From Ooceraea biroi (taxonomy: Eukaryota; Arthropoda; Insecta; Hymenoptera; Formicidae): a stretch of 64,000 nucleotides of DNA. The stretch covers positions 12,969,945 to 13,033,944 of the forward strand of contig NC_039508.1 of NCBI RefSeq assembly GCF_003672135.1. Direction: 5' to 3'. The notes below the pieces were generated by a model. That model ran no database searches, was not told the origin of the DNA, and was given only the letters and a program-made list of their open reading frames with translations. Of this stretch, positions 13,986-26,219 are shown in pieces. Every line of letters begins with the position of its first letter. Position 1 is the stretch's first letter. The position numbers were made by a program, and so were the translations under genes.

Positions 13986-14033
13986 ATCGATATCTTTCTC
14001 TCTTTAATCTTTAAAAGAGAGAAAGATATCGAT
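13986..14033. repeat. Perfect 20-bp hairpin beside E2
   Basis: Left arm ATCGATATCTTTCTCTCTTT and its exact inverse, with an 8-base loop, 24 bp after the end of E2. It is too short to assign; it could be a transposon footprint or a cruciform-prone site. Confidence 0.8.
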
Positions 14034-14685
14034 AATGTCAGCTAGCTGTGAAAAGTGACATTTTATTCACGACAGATCTAGGCAAAGATTGTTTCGCCGA
14101 TCCATTACATCGCGGTCGGCTAATTTTAACATTTATTTTCTCGAAACGAGAACGGATATCATAAATATAAAATTTAGAAATAGTTCACCCAAAATGGATT
14201 CAGAGCAGCCACTCTGCAGCAGTTGCAACCGCCGGTGTCATCAGTATCGCAAAGAATGTGACATTTGCAATCTGTGTGAGCTGCGAATTTCATTTTATCG
14301 TATCCTTCACCTTGCACGTAGCGACACGCGTAAAAGGCACATCAAAGAAGTGCGTACTGCTAAGAGTATGCTGCAGATCATGTTTTCGCTTTTCCGGAAT
14401 TGTCTTTCTTGCAAACTGCGCGAGAATAACAATAAGCAGCAGAGAGTGTGACTTATCGTTCACTCGTTCAGGCTTTTCAGTTGTAAATATCCGCGTTATC
14501 GACACGAAACAGGCTACGTCGCTCGTAAGATTGTCGCATTGTTTGCCTTGTGACTCTACCTTGTCCGGCCAAGAGAACACGTGTAGGTTTTAGTCCCAAC
14601 AATCTCCTCGTCACACTTCTTACTTGTTTGCGATGAAAAATCAGTAGAAACGGTTATTTGGCTCAGGCCTAAGTTCTTGTTTGCC

Positions 14686-15412
14686 TTAAGGGGGGAGCCT
14701 GCTTTAGAACGTTGAAAATAAGGTATAATTTTACGAATTGTTTTGGAGAAACTATACAGCGGATCATTATAAAACTTTTATGCATTTATTAGTACATGTT
14801 TAAAGATAAAAAAATTATTTTTTGATTTGAATATATCGCCTGTAGAGGTCGTCCTGGAGGCATTTTAGTGCAGCCGACATTGTAAATTGGTGAGCATTCT
14901 CCTGCCTCCAAATTTCATCCAAACTGAAAAATTGAAATATTTTCTCGTTATTTATGAATTCCCATCGTCGATGAACCTTTAATATTCATAAAAACATTAA
15001 GTTAAACAATTATTTTTGCATGAAAAAGTTCAAACACTTTGCCTAAAAATCGTACTTTTGTGTTCTAAGCTCCACCATTTTGGCACTTTTCAATTTTTTT
15101 CTTCTCTCTTTGGTTCATCGACGATGGGAATTCATAAATAACGAGAACATATTTCAATTTTTCAGTTTAGACGAAATTTGGAGGCAGGAGAATGCTTAGC
15201 AATTTGCAATGCCGGCGACGCGGCTGCACTAAGATTTCTCCAGGACGACCTCTACAAGAGATACATTCAAATCAAAAAATAATTTTTTTTATCTTTAAAC
15301 ATGTACTAATAAATGCATAAAAGTTTTATAATGATCCGCTGTATAGTTTCTCCAAAAACAATTCGTAAAATATACCTTATTTTCAGCGTTCTAAAGCAGG
15401 CTCCCCCCTTAA
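14686..15412 (-). mobile_element. TTAA-flanked palindromic MITE, copy 2 (reverse)
   Basis: Same terminal repeats, TTAA on both sides, and exactly 727 bp. The spacer and the longer arm variant are inverted compared with copy 1, so it sits in the opposite orientation. Confidence 0.9.
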
Positions 15413-17333
15413 GACTTGTTCGCCAGGCAATCGTGGGAAGAATGACAGCGAACTGGGGAGGATGCGGGTAGCGAATGATCGCGGGGAGGGAGGGGGTGGT
15501 TTGGACTTTCTGATCGCGCTTGTCGAGTTCGAGTACGATCTCTCGTACTATTAAGTGTACGTTACACGCTGCGTGTGTGACGTTTGGCAATGGCAGGCAA
15601 ACGCTGTTCCCTCGCGCGTTAACGTCGCCGCAAGCTGCCGTCTGGCAAAGGTTCCGCCGTACAATCCATAAATAAGCCCTATCCGCGCCGTACGTGTGCG
15701 CGCGTACACTCGCGCGGTGTATGCACATAGATAGTCACAGGTAGCCGTGGCGTTCGGGTAGTGCCGACGCCTGCCACGCCAGACGGTGTTGCTCTCGACG
15801 ACGAAAGGCCAAAGGCCTTGGGGGAGGATCTCTTATTAGATCTTGGAACGAAACAAGATCCGAAAAAGGGGAGCGCGCGCGCGAGCGATCGTTATTTCAT
15901 TAAATTCGCTGATTCACGAGGGCGAAGAAGAAATAATTGTCGTTGGTCGAATGATGCGGTGACAACAGGCAATGTTTCACAATCTGATTTTTTCCAAATT
16001 TATCCGATGAATATTTTTTTGTGTTTCTTCTTCTCAAGAGAAAGGTGTTGCAATAGGAGGAAGAGTTAGCAAAAATATTTAGCCATTGAAATTTGATAAA
16101 AATAGGAAGATGATGTTCCATGGGAATGTTAATGATAAGTTCGTAGATTAGGATCATCAGTGACTCTGATGAAACTCATGAAACAATGCATTTAGTTGTA
16201 TCATCCTATCGTCGGCCGGGAAGTCAGTCTTCCTTCCTCACGGGCGTTACCCGTTTTCTTGAATTGCCATCCGGTGAACCACCACCTGGTAACGTCGACG
16301 GGGATGCTGTTCCATCCAGTGGTGGCATCTAGCGTCTTCGCTCCGGCAGCGGCATCAGCTCCCCCAAAGTGGAGGAAGCCCGACGTCGTCGCGTAAGCTC
16401 TCACGTCGGGCAACAGCATGGTCGCGTGCGGTGACCTTGCGATATTTTTGCGCCGATCTAAAAATAATTCGCGCATTTTATAATACGTACAACGGGTTCT
16501 AACCCAGTCTCGCCGATCGCGCGCGACGATCGAGCTCTATATCCACGTTACATCGCACATCTCGCAGAAATGCGTCAGGAACGACGGGCTGCCCCTTCTC
16601 GCGCTCCTACCCCTTTCAGCGTCCAACAAACCCCCTGCGAACTGCTTCCACTCGCGAATCGCGCTGACCTTTCGCTCGCGCGTCAACGCCTCTCAGGAAT
16701 TCCATCTATTATCGCGTGCGAGATTGTGCAACGCTCGTTTCTTTAGATTCTCTCTGAAAAACATTTTCGTGGAAATTCGTGGTTTCCGTTGATGTCCCTT
16801 CGAAGTAACGCGGTCTGCCCATCCTTCTGCAGAAATTTTTGCCGTCTTCAACGTACAACGTCTGGCTTTCCCGACGTTTTCACGTCGGCTGTTCTTTTAT
16901 TTGACGGAAATGGATCGCGTCGCGAAAATCCTGGCAGTGAGCTGTGAAACGAGCGAGACACGTCGGAGGGGTTCACCTGACCGCGACGTACGGGGCGCGG
17001 CATCAAGTGGTGACGATCATGTCAGCACCAGAACAGAATTATCGCGAAGGGGGGCCAATCCGGTATTTCTGGCGCGATTGTCCGGCGAAAAATAGATTCG
17101 TATGGCGGTACGGATTAAAAGACGCCACTGGGACGATTATTCTAGCGCTGTTACGCTACCAATGTCCTTCCGTAATTCTCGTTCCCTCTCTCCCTCTCTT
17201 TTCCTCCTTTTTTCTATCTCGCGTTTTCACCCCTTTTTCATCTGCCGCGCTCTGTCATTAGCACGATATCGGCATTATCGATACCGCTGCGAGAGACGCA
17301 GCAATGATGAAAGCACGTAATCGAACAACTATA
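15413..17333. other. Open frames without proof of a gene
   Basis: Protein-like short frames occur at 15761-15890 (+) and 16257-16420 (-). Neither has a convincing pair of splice sites that fits the orphan exon at 10123. Otherwise nothing recognised. Confidence 0.35.
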
Positions 17334-17602
17334 TACAGGGTGGCCCATTTTAATTTATACAGTCGATTTTTTAAAAAACTAAAAGAGATACGAAAAAATG
17401 TTTCAGACAGACATGTCACGATTTCGAGGGGGACATAAGATGATACCATTGGTTTGACCTTGAATAGTCGTTTGAAGGTCAAACCAATGGTATCATCTTA
17501 TGTCCCCCTCGAAATCGTGACATGTCTGTCTGAAACATTTTTTCGTATCTCTTTTAGTTTTTTAAAAAATCGACTGTATAAATTAAAATGGGCCACCCTG
17601 TA
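17334..17602. mobile_element. TA-flanked foldback MITE, family B short form
   Basis: A 265-bp body flanked by TA, with ends CAGGGTGGCCCATTTTAA and its inverse. It is an almost perfect hairpin: the arms are over 120 bp with a tiny loop. TA duplication and a CAGGG end point to the Tc1/mariner superfamily. Confidence 0.88.
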
Positions 17603-20528
17603 TATTGCATAGTGATAAAAATTTCAATAAGCGCAAAGATGTGGCTGGAATTAATTGTAATTAATTGTACGATAAAGATCTTCAAAAGATGTTATTACTG
17701 CGAAATAAGTGCCAACGCAGGTAACCGTTTCGTCTGTCAATGTTAATTTCTCATTTAATATTCATTCAAAATTAAGACATTCTCTCTGGATATCGTGTTA
17801 ACTGAAATGTTATGCAGGCAAATGTATATTATAGTTACCTCGCGTTATAATACGCGGTCAGCGTACTTTCGGAGCGTGCAGCAGGCAGTGGCGGCACCCC
17901 ACACAAGTCCCTTCCCTCGAATTGTATATTTATTCTCGCCGCTTACTTTTTACTCTCCGCTACTGTAAATATTATCGCTCTAAGATTCGCGTATACACAC
18001 TTTATCAGCGCTTTGACGTTAGAAACACAGTCCGTTACGTCAAATTCTTTAACCGATAGCCATCATAATATTTCATAATAGTTGCTTAATCGTTTAAGAA
18101 AGCCGCGAAATTAGGGCGCGATGAGTTTTGTCACTTCGAGAGGCGTCGTCAAATTTTCTATAAAATATTTCCTGCAAAAGATTAATTCTGAACAGATCAA
18201 AGTTGCAAGATCATTGATGAAAACAGACATGCAACGTCATTTTACATTTAAACAATTTTTTATGCGATAATAATAAATAATTTTTTTGTGCGATAATAAT
18301 AAAAATTTTTTAATTCCGATAATATACATGATTCTATTAAAAGTCTGATTTGGAAATGCGTGATATTAAATGCGAGATGCAGTTTAAGTGCATCATCGGA
18401 TTCTCGATCGACGCAACTGCTATCTTTATCAAGGAAGCATTTAGATAATGTTGACGTCGGTCGTTCGTGATGGAGGTAAGGCTGGTACGATGACACAGTA
18501 GTACGGTTTTACTCACGTAAATCCGTCGTCAGGGATCGCCGTTGGCTGTAATGATATTTAACTCTACTGCCCTGAGGCTTTGATTCGTTTCTGACGCGTG
18601 TTAATGCATATTGGCCTGCAAAAGATCGCAGTTTTTGTGAAAACGCAGCGAAAACATTTGACGTGTTTTCGCGTTTTATTACAAATTTGTCTATCAACGA
18701 GATTTTCTGATCATTTTGATATTTTTATAACTATTTCTAGCTAATTATGCGAATATCTTTTTTGTTCCAAGTTGTAAAAATTAATGAAGAGTTTTAATTA
18801 ATTCATGAGGAAGAGGAAAGTGGAAAAAACGATATTACTTATTTAGTAATATAATTATTGTGTCGCATGTAGAAATAATTCCGATTATTTTTGTAAATTA
18901 TTTTTATGTTGTAATTCCTTATAAATACCTACATCAAAGTAAGTTCTTTCTGGAAACTTTACAAGATAGAGACTTAATAAAACTAATCTTCTGGATATAT
19001 TTATTCATACGTTTAGAGAATTGTATATCATCATGGATAGCATACAGTTTATTTAGTGATTCTGCATATAAATATATTCGGGCTATCGGATATTATTGAT
19101 CCTTCGTGACAGTTAAGGTTTCGATTTCCGCGTCGGCTATAAACCTGCAACATAGTATTTCGCGTAATGGGTTTTGCGTTTGCGGGCAATCTCCCGAAAT
19201 CGAATTCCGAATACCGGAAAGTAATCTGCCGAGCCCCGATCGTTAGATCAAGGAATTCCCTTGCCTTCCAGGTTATCGAAAGACGATTCCGATATCCTCG
19301 AATATCCTATAAAAAAATGTCAAGGAGACACGAGATATAAGTCTCGTATTCCGCCATCATTGCAGACTCATATCATGTCGTAGTCTTCAGATGCTGTTCG
19401 GCAATAAGAAAAAAAGGTCAAGTTTCGCTAAAAAATAGCGCTAGTACTTTCCCCTAATGCAATTTTAAATTAACGTTAAGGGAAAAAAGTCTCTTTTAAT
19501 ATTCATAAAATTGCATTACGGCCTATAAGAATATCGTAAAACTGTTTGCGCGCACGTAAACCTTAATTAATCGTAGAGAACAAAATAATTAAAAATAATT
19601 AAAAACGCGATGATGAATAATACGCGACCTTTCGAGCGTAAATTAAATTGCCTTTCCGTCAAGTTATCATCGTTATCATCGCAATATATCATAATACATT
19701 GTTGTTTTATCTCAGTCACTAGAGACATAATAGTTTCCATTATCGTGAAAACTGCCCGCATGTTTAGTCGCACATATCAATTTTGCATTTACATTTATCA
19801 TCTGATAGACGTGCGAAAGGATTTTGCGGTTTAGCACCGTGTACCGGATGCTGCTCGTAATCGCTGTTTAGCAGGTCGTTCATCATTTCCGGCATGTACG
19901 TGGCGCTTTCCGCGATCGATAAAAACTGTGAACGTTGTCAATCATCGTGGCAAAAATGCGTTATGGATGTAAAGCCTTTTGGTAGCTACAAAGGTACGAG
20001 GAACAAGCGGTGAAGCCCTCGCTAAAGTTGTCACGTGATACCGAATCGATCCTGATTCATTCAACATCAAATTCGCAAAATTTATTCGATGCTTGAATAC
20101 ATTCATATACTCCCACAATGTTGAAAGGCGATGATAAATAAGCGAGGGAGGAATCGAGGCATAGGAACGACACACGTCACTCTATCTTTAGAGTTCGCGT
20201 TCACCACTACTCGTCGGAGACGCCGAAGTGTCTGCCAGTGGACCTTATCTGAACCCGTCCGAAGGCGTTGAAACTTCTTATCGTGGTCGACGTGGTGGAA
20301 TTCCTTCGAAGATGCCGCGGGGGGACACGGGAATCTTACTAGCCTTCTTATTGCCATGCATTATTACAAGTAGGGCACAAGAGTAATGTGAGTCTTGTTC
20401 ACGGCTTGAGATATGACAAAATATAAAATAAGTCGCGAGCACATATGTATAATAATTGGAAACAGAAGTTTTCCATTAAAAATAAAACATAAAATATGTG
20501 TATTTTATATGTAAAGATAATTTTTATA
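17603..20528. other. AT-rich stretch, nothing recognised
   Basis: No exon, repeat array or transposon boundary seen. Short open frames are AT-rich and not protein-like. Confidence 0.4.
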
Positions 20529-21522
20529 TACAGGGTGAGGCACCTAAAACAGGCCACCTGAATATCTCGGCTGTTATTGGTGATAGAACAAAATGTGTCA
20601 GACCAAACTTGCATGGTTTCGAGGGACATATAATTTGTTCTAAATAGTTTTTTATTAAGTGGACGCGTAGAGGTCATATGAAGGTTAACTTCGTTTTATT
20701 AAATGGTATGATATGTTTTTTTACGTACCATCTAGTAGAGCGTTTGAAGATGCGCACATTGATCTACGGGTCAAAATCATTCAAGGTCACTGAAGGCCAA
20801 CTGCAAGGGAAAATAATTTACTTTATATTGCCTAGAGTTCTCTGCTATTAAAAATACTGTAAACTCAGAAATGAAAAAGTTCTAGCCGTTAGAAATTTTT
20901 TCTTTTTCCGCGAAATTCTGAGTTGTTATCATTATTTTTTATATTGCCTAGAGTTCTCTGCTATTGAAAGTACCGTAAATTCAGAAATGAAAAAGTTCTA
21001 GCCCTTAGAAATGTTTTCTTTTCCGAGAAATTCTGAGTTGTTCATATCATTATTTCTTATATTGCCTAGAGTTCCCTGCGCTATTGAAAATACCATAAAT
21101 TCAGAAATGAAAAGTTCTAGTCGTTAGAAATTTTTTCTTTTCCGAGAAGTTCTGAGTTGTTGATATCTATATTTTTTATATTGCCTAGAGTTCTCTGCTA
21201 TTGAAAATACCGTAAACTCAGAAATGAAAAAGTTCTAGCACTTAAAAATTTTAGCCTTCAGTGACCTTGAATGATTTTGACCCGTAGATCAATGTGCGCA
21301 TCTTCAAACGCTCTACGAGACGGTACGTAAAAAAACATATCATACTATTTAAAAAAACGAAGTTGACCTTCATATGACCTCTACGCATCCACCTAATAAA
21401 AAATTATTTAGAACAAATTATGTGTCCCTCGAAACCATGCAAGTTTGGTCTGACACATTTTTTTCTATCACGAATAACAGCCGAGTTATTCAGATGGCCT
21501 GTTTTAGGTGCCTCACCCTGTA
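20529..21522. mobile_element. TA-flanked foldback element C with internal satellite
   Basis: Flanked by TA, with ends CAGGGTGAGGCACCTAAAAC and the inverse. Arms of about 260 bp pair around a central tandem array (20825-21260). No coding sequence. Tc1/mariner-like by its TA target. Confidence 0.87.
20825..21260 (+). repeat. Tandem array of 116-119-bp units inside element C
   Basis: Four units starting ATATTGCCTAGAGTTC at 20825, 20941, 21059 and 21178, the last one truncated. Units also contain GAAATGAAAAAGTTCTAG and GAGAAATTCTGAGTTG. The units differ by a few bases and small indels. Confidence 0.9.
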
Positions 21523-24314
21523 TATAAAAGTGCATAGATGAGAAATTGAATTTTTATTTAATTTTGAATTATAATTATATTTTATTTTTTCGAGAAATAT
21601 TTAAGGTTGAAGTTGATGTATTCTATAATTTTATACGGCTAAATGTACATTATAGAATAGAATATCGTGACCGAGTAGAATCGTGAGCAACCAAAACGAA
21701 GTTTGGGTCGTCGAGGTACAAAGAGTTTCGCTTCTTTTTTATCTACCCGAGTACCAGCGGAAGAGCATACGCATTTCGCGCAGGGAAAATATTTTTCAAG
21801 AATAACGTTACCGAATCTCATTACTCGCAGGCATTCTTACATGCATTTCTTCGAGCTGTGTGCTCGCAGTACGAGGATTCGCGCAATTTCGGAGGACAGA
21901 AACTCGCTTTCTCGGTGTAAGTAAATTCTTCCTGGCGTTACTGCAAAAACTCCCACGCGTCCGCAAACAGCAAACAACGTATGCGTCTTGACACAAAAAT
22001 ACAAATTTTAAAGAAGATAAAAGTAAATGCGGTTTCCCCTTTAAGCAAATATAACGTAATATGAGTAACGAGAAGCATCACGTTCCATGGCGCGGTCCTT
22101 ACTTTATTATTTCCAACATCAATATTAACTCTTGCAGCTGCATGGCAAACGTACGCGATAAATCAATCATCGATCTTCCGAATAGAAAGGAGAAAAGAGA
22201 GAAATCAAGAGCGCGACCGGTCGGCAGGTCTCGGATAACTCGCTTCTGATTTACGATCGCCATATCGGCAACACGTGGTGTAGTCCGACCTGCACCGTAA
22301 AATGAGTCTGGAAATAGTCACGAGCGAAAAATACTCGAGAAATACTCGGACGATACTCTATCGCGATCTTTACCGCTCAACGTCATTGCCGGAAGAATTT
22401 CATGTTTTCGCGAGAAGCACCGTCAGTTATTTTCCAAACTATTTTTTGCCCCGAGATTGACGAGATATCGTAATATCTTGCACAAGTGGTGCCGTCTTGT
22501 TCGCGTTATATTCTTCTGCTATGTTTCACGTTTCATGAGTATTTCTTATTTTTCCGAGGATCCATTTATTTCTATTTGGCGTGATACAGGAGTTTTCTTC
22601 TAATTCTACGTTTGTGTAAATATTGTCCAGGTTCGTCCAATGGTACCTCTCTCGGTTAATGGATGGCCTTTTCGCACTTTAGCGCCACAGCTATCATTGC
22701 TGTGGAAAACCAGCGAGAAAGAAGTACAAGCTTCCCCGAGTCCTCTCTCGAGGCTGTCATTTACATTCTAATGGAAATACTCGAAAGAGAAAGGCGGGCC
22801 CCTACAGGGAATTGCTTGCACAGGGATAGTTCATGGATTTTTGAAGGATTTATTGACTATAGTTCATGGATGATTAATAACAACAAGATCACTTGTTGGA
22901 TTTTATTATTCTGTCCTTATGGAAGATCGTTTCAAAACGATGCGTGATCATCAGCATCCATCCTCGTGTAACTGTACCGTTACAAAATCACGTCGGCATT
23001 ATCGACAATTTAGAAATCTCTGTCTTTTACGTCATCACGTTATAATTACCAAGACAGTTAAGTTCGTCTACGACAACCTGTGATAACGTCAGGGCCACTG
23101 CCGGATTGGACCCGCGTTGCGAGCGTTGCAGCTCGCCCGCCACGACGCGCGATGCAACGTCGTCATTCTCGTTCAACGTTATGACGGCGAAGACCGGCAA
23201 TGCCGTCACGACCTCGTCAAAGCCGGGACTGTTTCGTCGAGAAACGCCAGCGGCCGGTGCTGGCCGCTTCTGATGGCGGTGCGCCGCCAGGAAGCGCCGT
23301 CGGTATTTGGCAAAGAGCGACGTCGTCGACGTCGTCGACGCTACGCCTACGACCAGTCTGCGACTCTCCCAGGTACACCTAGACCGCAACAGTCTGATGT
23401 TTCTATATCGCTTTCTCGGTCTGGTCCATCGTCGTCGCCGTCGTCGGCTCCGCAGCCTTCGTCCTCTTCTCTTACGCTCGCTCGCTCGCTCGTTTCCGCA
23501 CGCTAGGAAAAGGAGAGAAGGGGCAAAGACGCTTTTAGACACGGAGCGTCCACGAGCGTCGCGACGCCCTGAGGAGCAGTAGTCGCGTACCTTAGGCAGC
23601 TTCCACCTTGCCGGCTCGCGCGGGCAAGTGTAACGATTCCGACGTCGTCGTCGTATCGTGTATCGTTTTATTCGCGCCGACGTCCTCACCGTGCCCTCGC
23701 GAGACCTCGCTGGTTGGAGAACGCAACTCTGAAGGCCGCGCGACTGACGCTTCTCGTTCAGACAGTCTTCCTGGTGAAGATCTCGCGTGGAGAAACTTGA
23801 CCAGTGTTTCCTGAGCTTTTACAGCTCCCCACTGTCGATCTCGAAAGTTTTCCACTTGGAAACGTCGCGTAATAGAAACAAGCTCCTCGGTCTTGCCGCG
23901 ATTTTTTCCTGCCAGTTGTGCTCGGCATTCGATCGTCCGGTCGCCACTCGCACGGCGACGGAATTATCATCGCCCACGGGAGAGAGAGAATCGCGTCATC
24001 GTCCCGCCTGGTCCCGAGATCCGAATCTCGCGGTGCTGCTCTCCAGCGAGTGGCAAAGTGTCAAAAGTGCAGTGGTGAACGTTCATCGCGGGGCATCTGT
24101 GTTTCCTGACGTGTCCTGCGGATGAACTCGCGATGGCGGCTGGTCACGAGTGAGGAAGAGCAAAAGAGGCGAGTGCATCCCTGGCATGATAGGGTGACTC
24201 TCTTTCGCCGGGGGCCGTGGACGATTGGCGCGAGTCGTCCCTATCGTGCACGACCGGGTCGGACACGACTCCGCGAAGGTGGTTCGCGTGGCGAGGAAGG
24301 AGAAGTGCGCGACG
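21523..24314 (+). promoter_or_regulatory. Upstream region of the RhoGAP gene
   Basis: GC rises sharply from about 23100 to the start codon, with CGTCGT-type low complexity and open frames on both strands. It probably contains the promoter and leader. The exact start of transcription cannot be read from sequence. Confidence 0.4.
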
Positions 24315-24424
24315 ATGGCGGAGCGTCCCGGCGGTGGCGGCGGCAGCAGGAGACGCTCGCGTCGCGACAGTACGGAGACCGTGAGCTCGTTGCGGGGGTC
24401 ACCGTCGACGTCCAGAGACCATAG
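24122..24424 (+). other. Upstream ORF overlapping the RhoGAP start
   Basis: A 100-codon frame beginning at ATG 24122 and ending after the main ATG (24315), in a different frame. The product is Arg-rich and not protein-like. If the RhoGAP mRNA leader includes 24122, this ORF and the short ATG-ATA-GGG-TGA at 24186 would lower use of the main start. Whether the leader starts upstream is not known. Confidence 0.3.
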
Positions 24425-26219
24425 AATCAAACGGACCTGCAAGCCCGTCAAGGAGCGATGGCTGCTCACGAGGAAGACGTGGCGTTACATGGCCGACGCC
24501 GGTCGCCGTCTCATTCCGGACGGCACCCACAATCGCCCGGAGGACATACCCAAGATCGAGCAGTACTTCCAAGAAGTATGCCAGAAGGAGCCGCGTTTCC
24601 TGCTCTGGCGAAAGGCCTCGTATCCAGGCACCCTGGCCTTTCGCTCTCCGAGACGTCGCAGGCAGCTCAAAGGTGGCAGCTGTCGGACCCAAGCTAGCTC
24701 GGCCGACGAGGCGGAGGACGCCAGGAGCTCGCCGCAGAACTTTGTCCTTCGCGCGACCACGTCTGGCAAGTTCGACCTGGCCAAAGCAAAGAAAGAATGG
24801 CTGCTGACGGCGGGCAGCGGCGGCAGCACGCCGTCGAGTCCCGTGCTGTGTCGTAAAATGTCTCAGGAGGACACCGAGGCGAAGGAGCTCGCTGATATGC
24901 TACAGAAGTACCTGAACATGCAGGGCGACGCAGCTAACGTGGCAAGGATAGTCGCCAAGTCGCATGAGAAGGTTACAGGAGGTGAACAGGCACAAGGGAA
25001 GGAGCCCTTCGATTATCGCAGTTTGATAGATAAGCTTCAGCAACACCTGGACGCGATAGTGACACGGGCCAAACATGATGAGAGGTCGCATCGTCAGAGT
25101 CCGTCCTCTGGTGAGAAGGGTGTCGTACCGACATCTATGCTGCCTTATCAAGGCGATTACGTTCATAAATCGCTAATGGAGACGCTAAGCCGTTACTATA
25201 GCAAATCTCCTTCTCGAGAGCACGTCATATCCGATATCCTGACGGACCGAAAGCTCCTCGAGAAGCTCTACTTCGATCTGAGGTGTACCAGAGGCTTCAG
25301 GGGGCCCCGAGCGACAGGTGCATACAGTTCACCATCCGCTCGCTGGTGGGATAACGAGAGAAGTAGAATTAAGGATTCAGACAGTTGGTCATCCTCGGGA
25401 AGGAGAGACCCGGTCTCGATACCTCCCCTGATTGCTGTCCAAGGACCCAGCACTGATCGCAGTTTCCTCGACGATGGCGTGCAAACGGATCCGGTTCCCC
25501 GTGACGTTCTCGATGCGTGCCTGCAGGAAAGGGAAGAAGCCTCGCATAGAGAATCTTCAGGGCACAAGTCAGGGCGGAGGCGCAGCAGCGTCGACAACGA
25601 CGACGTGTCGCCGTCCGTGAGCGACACCATCAAGAGGTACCTCCGAATGGCGCGGAAGAAGTCCATGGACGCGGATAAGGCCGATCGGTTCAAGCGGGTG
25701 AACTATGATCGTAACCTGCGCAACATCAAGGCTAAGGGCGAGATCACCAAGCCGGGTGACGACGACGGCAACAACAAGGGTTGCCAGACGGAGGATAATT
25801 GGGCGGTGCATTATCGCGAGTTATCCGCCGGCGAGCTGCCGTTCGAGAATCTGTCGGACGCGGACACGACGACGTCGCCGCCGGCGAGCAGAAACGCCAG
25901 CTCCAGGAGCAGCATCGATGCCGGCCTCGGTTCCGAGGAGGCGACCACCCCCGTAAAGCATCCCCATCACCATCAGTCCTTCCTGTCCCATCTCCTGCAC
26001 GGTTCCAACGCGCATAAGGATAAGCCGCACTCGGCGCCCGGTTCGCCGGCACTCACGTCAACGTCAACCAATTCCGCAGGTGGCACAGCGATGCAGAAGA
26101 GCAAGTCCTCGAGCAGCGTGGTGCATCACGGCAGCCGGCTGGTGGCGAAGAAGATCTGGCGGTCCAGGAGCAAGAGTACGTCGAGGGCGTCGCATCAGCC
26201 GTCCGTGTGGACGCCCCAG
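24315..26219 (+). CDS. ARHGAP6: RhoGAP gene, coding exon 1 (residues 1-635)
   Basis: A 1905-bp exon ending CAG|GTAAGT in phase 0. It encodes a long, mostly disordered, Ser/Arg/Gly-rich N-terminus. Two stretches look folded or conserved: residues about 44-110 (VKERWLLTRKTWRYMADAG followed by a Trp/Phe-rich segment) and a region around residues 160-190 with AKKEWLL, echoing the first. A short helix with ADMLQKYLNMQ follows. A His-rich tract (HPHHHQ) and Ser/Thr-rich stretches lie near residue 550-600. The vertebrate ARHGAP6 N-terminus is much shorter and does not obviously contain the RKTWRYM block, so this part may be an arthropod extension. The frame is open upstream to 24198 but holds no ATG there. 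Confidence 0.92.

Noticed and set aside
15761..15890. Protein-like + strand frame (TPATPDGVALDDERPK)
   Set aside because: The only AG at a suitable phase lacks a pyrimidine tract and no good donor follows; not enough to call an exon.
16331..16391. Possible 60-bp + strand exon between TAG and GTAAGC
   Set aside because: All three frames are open and the opposite strand is also open, so it cannot be told from chance.
23027..23689. 220-codon open frame on the minus strand
   Set aside because: Arg-rich, low complexity, and open frames exist on the opposite strand too; this fits GC-rich leader DNA of the RhoGAP gene.
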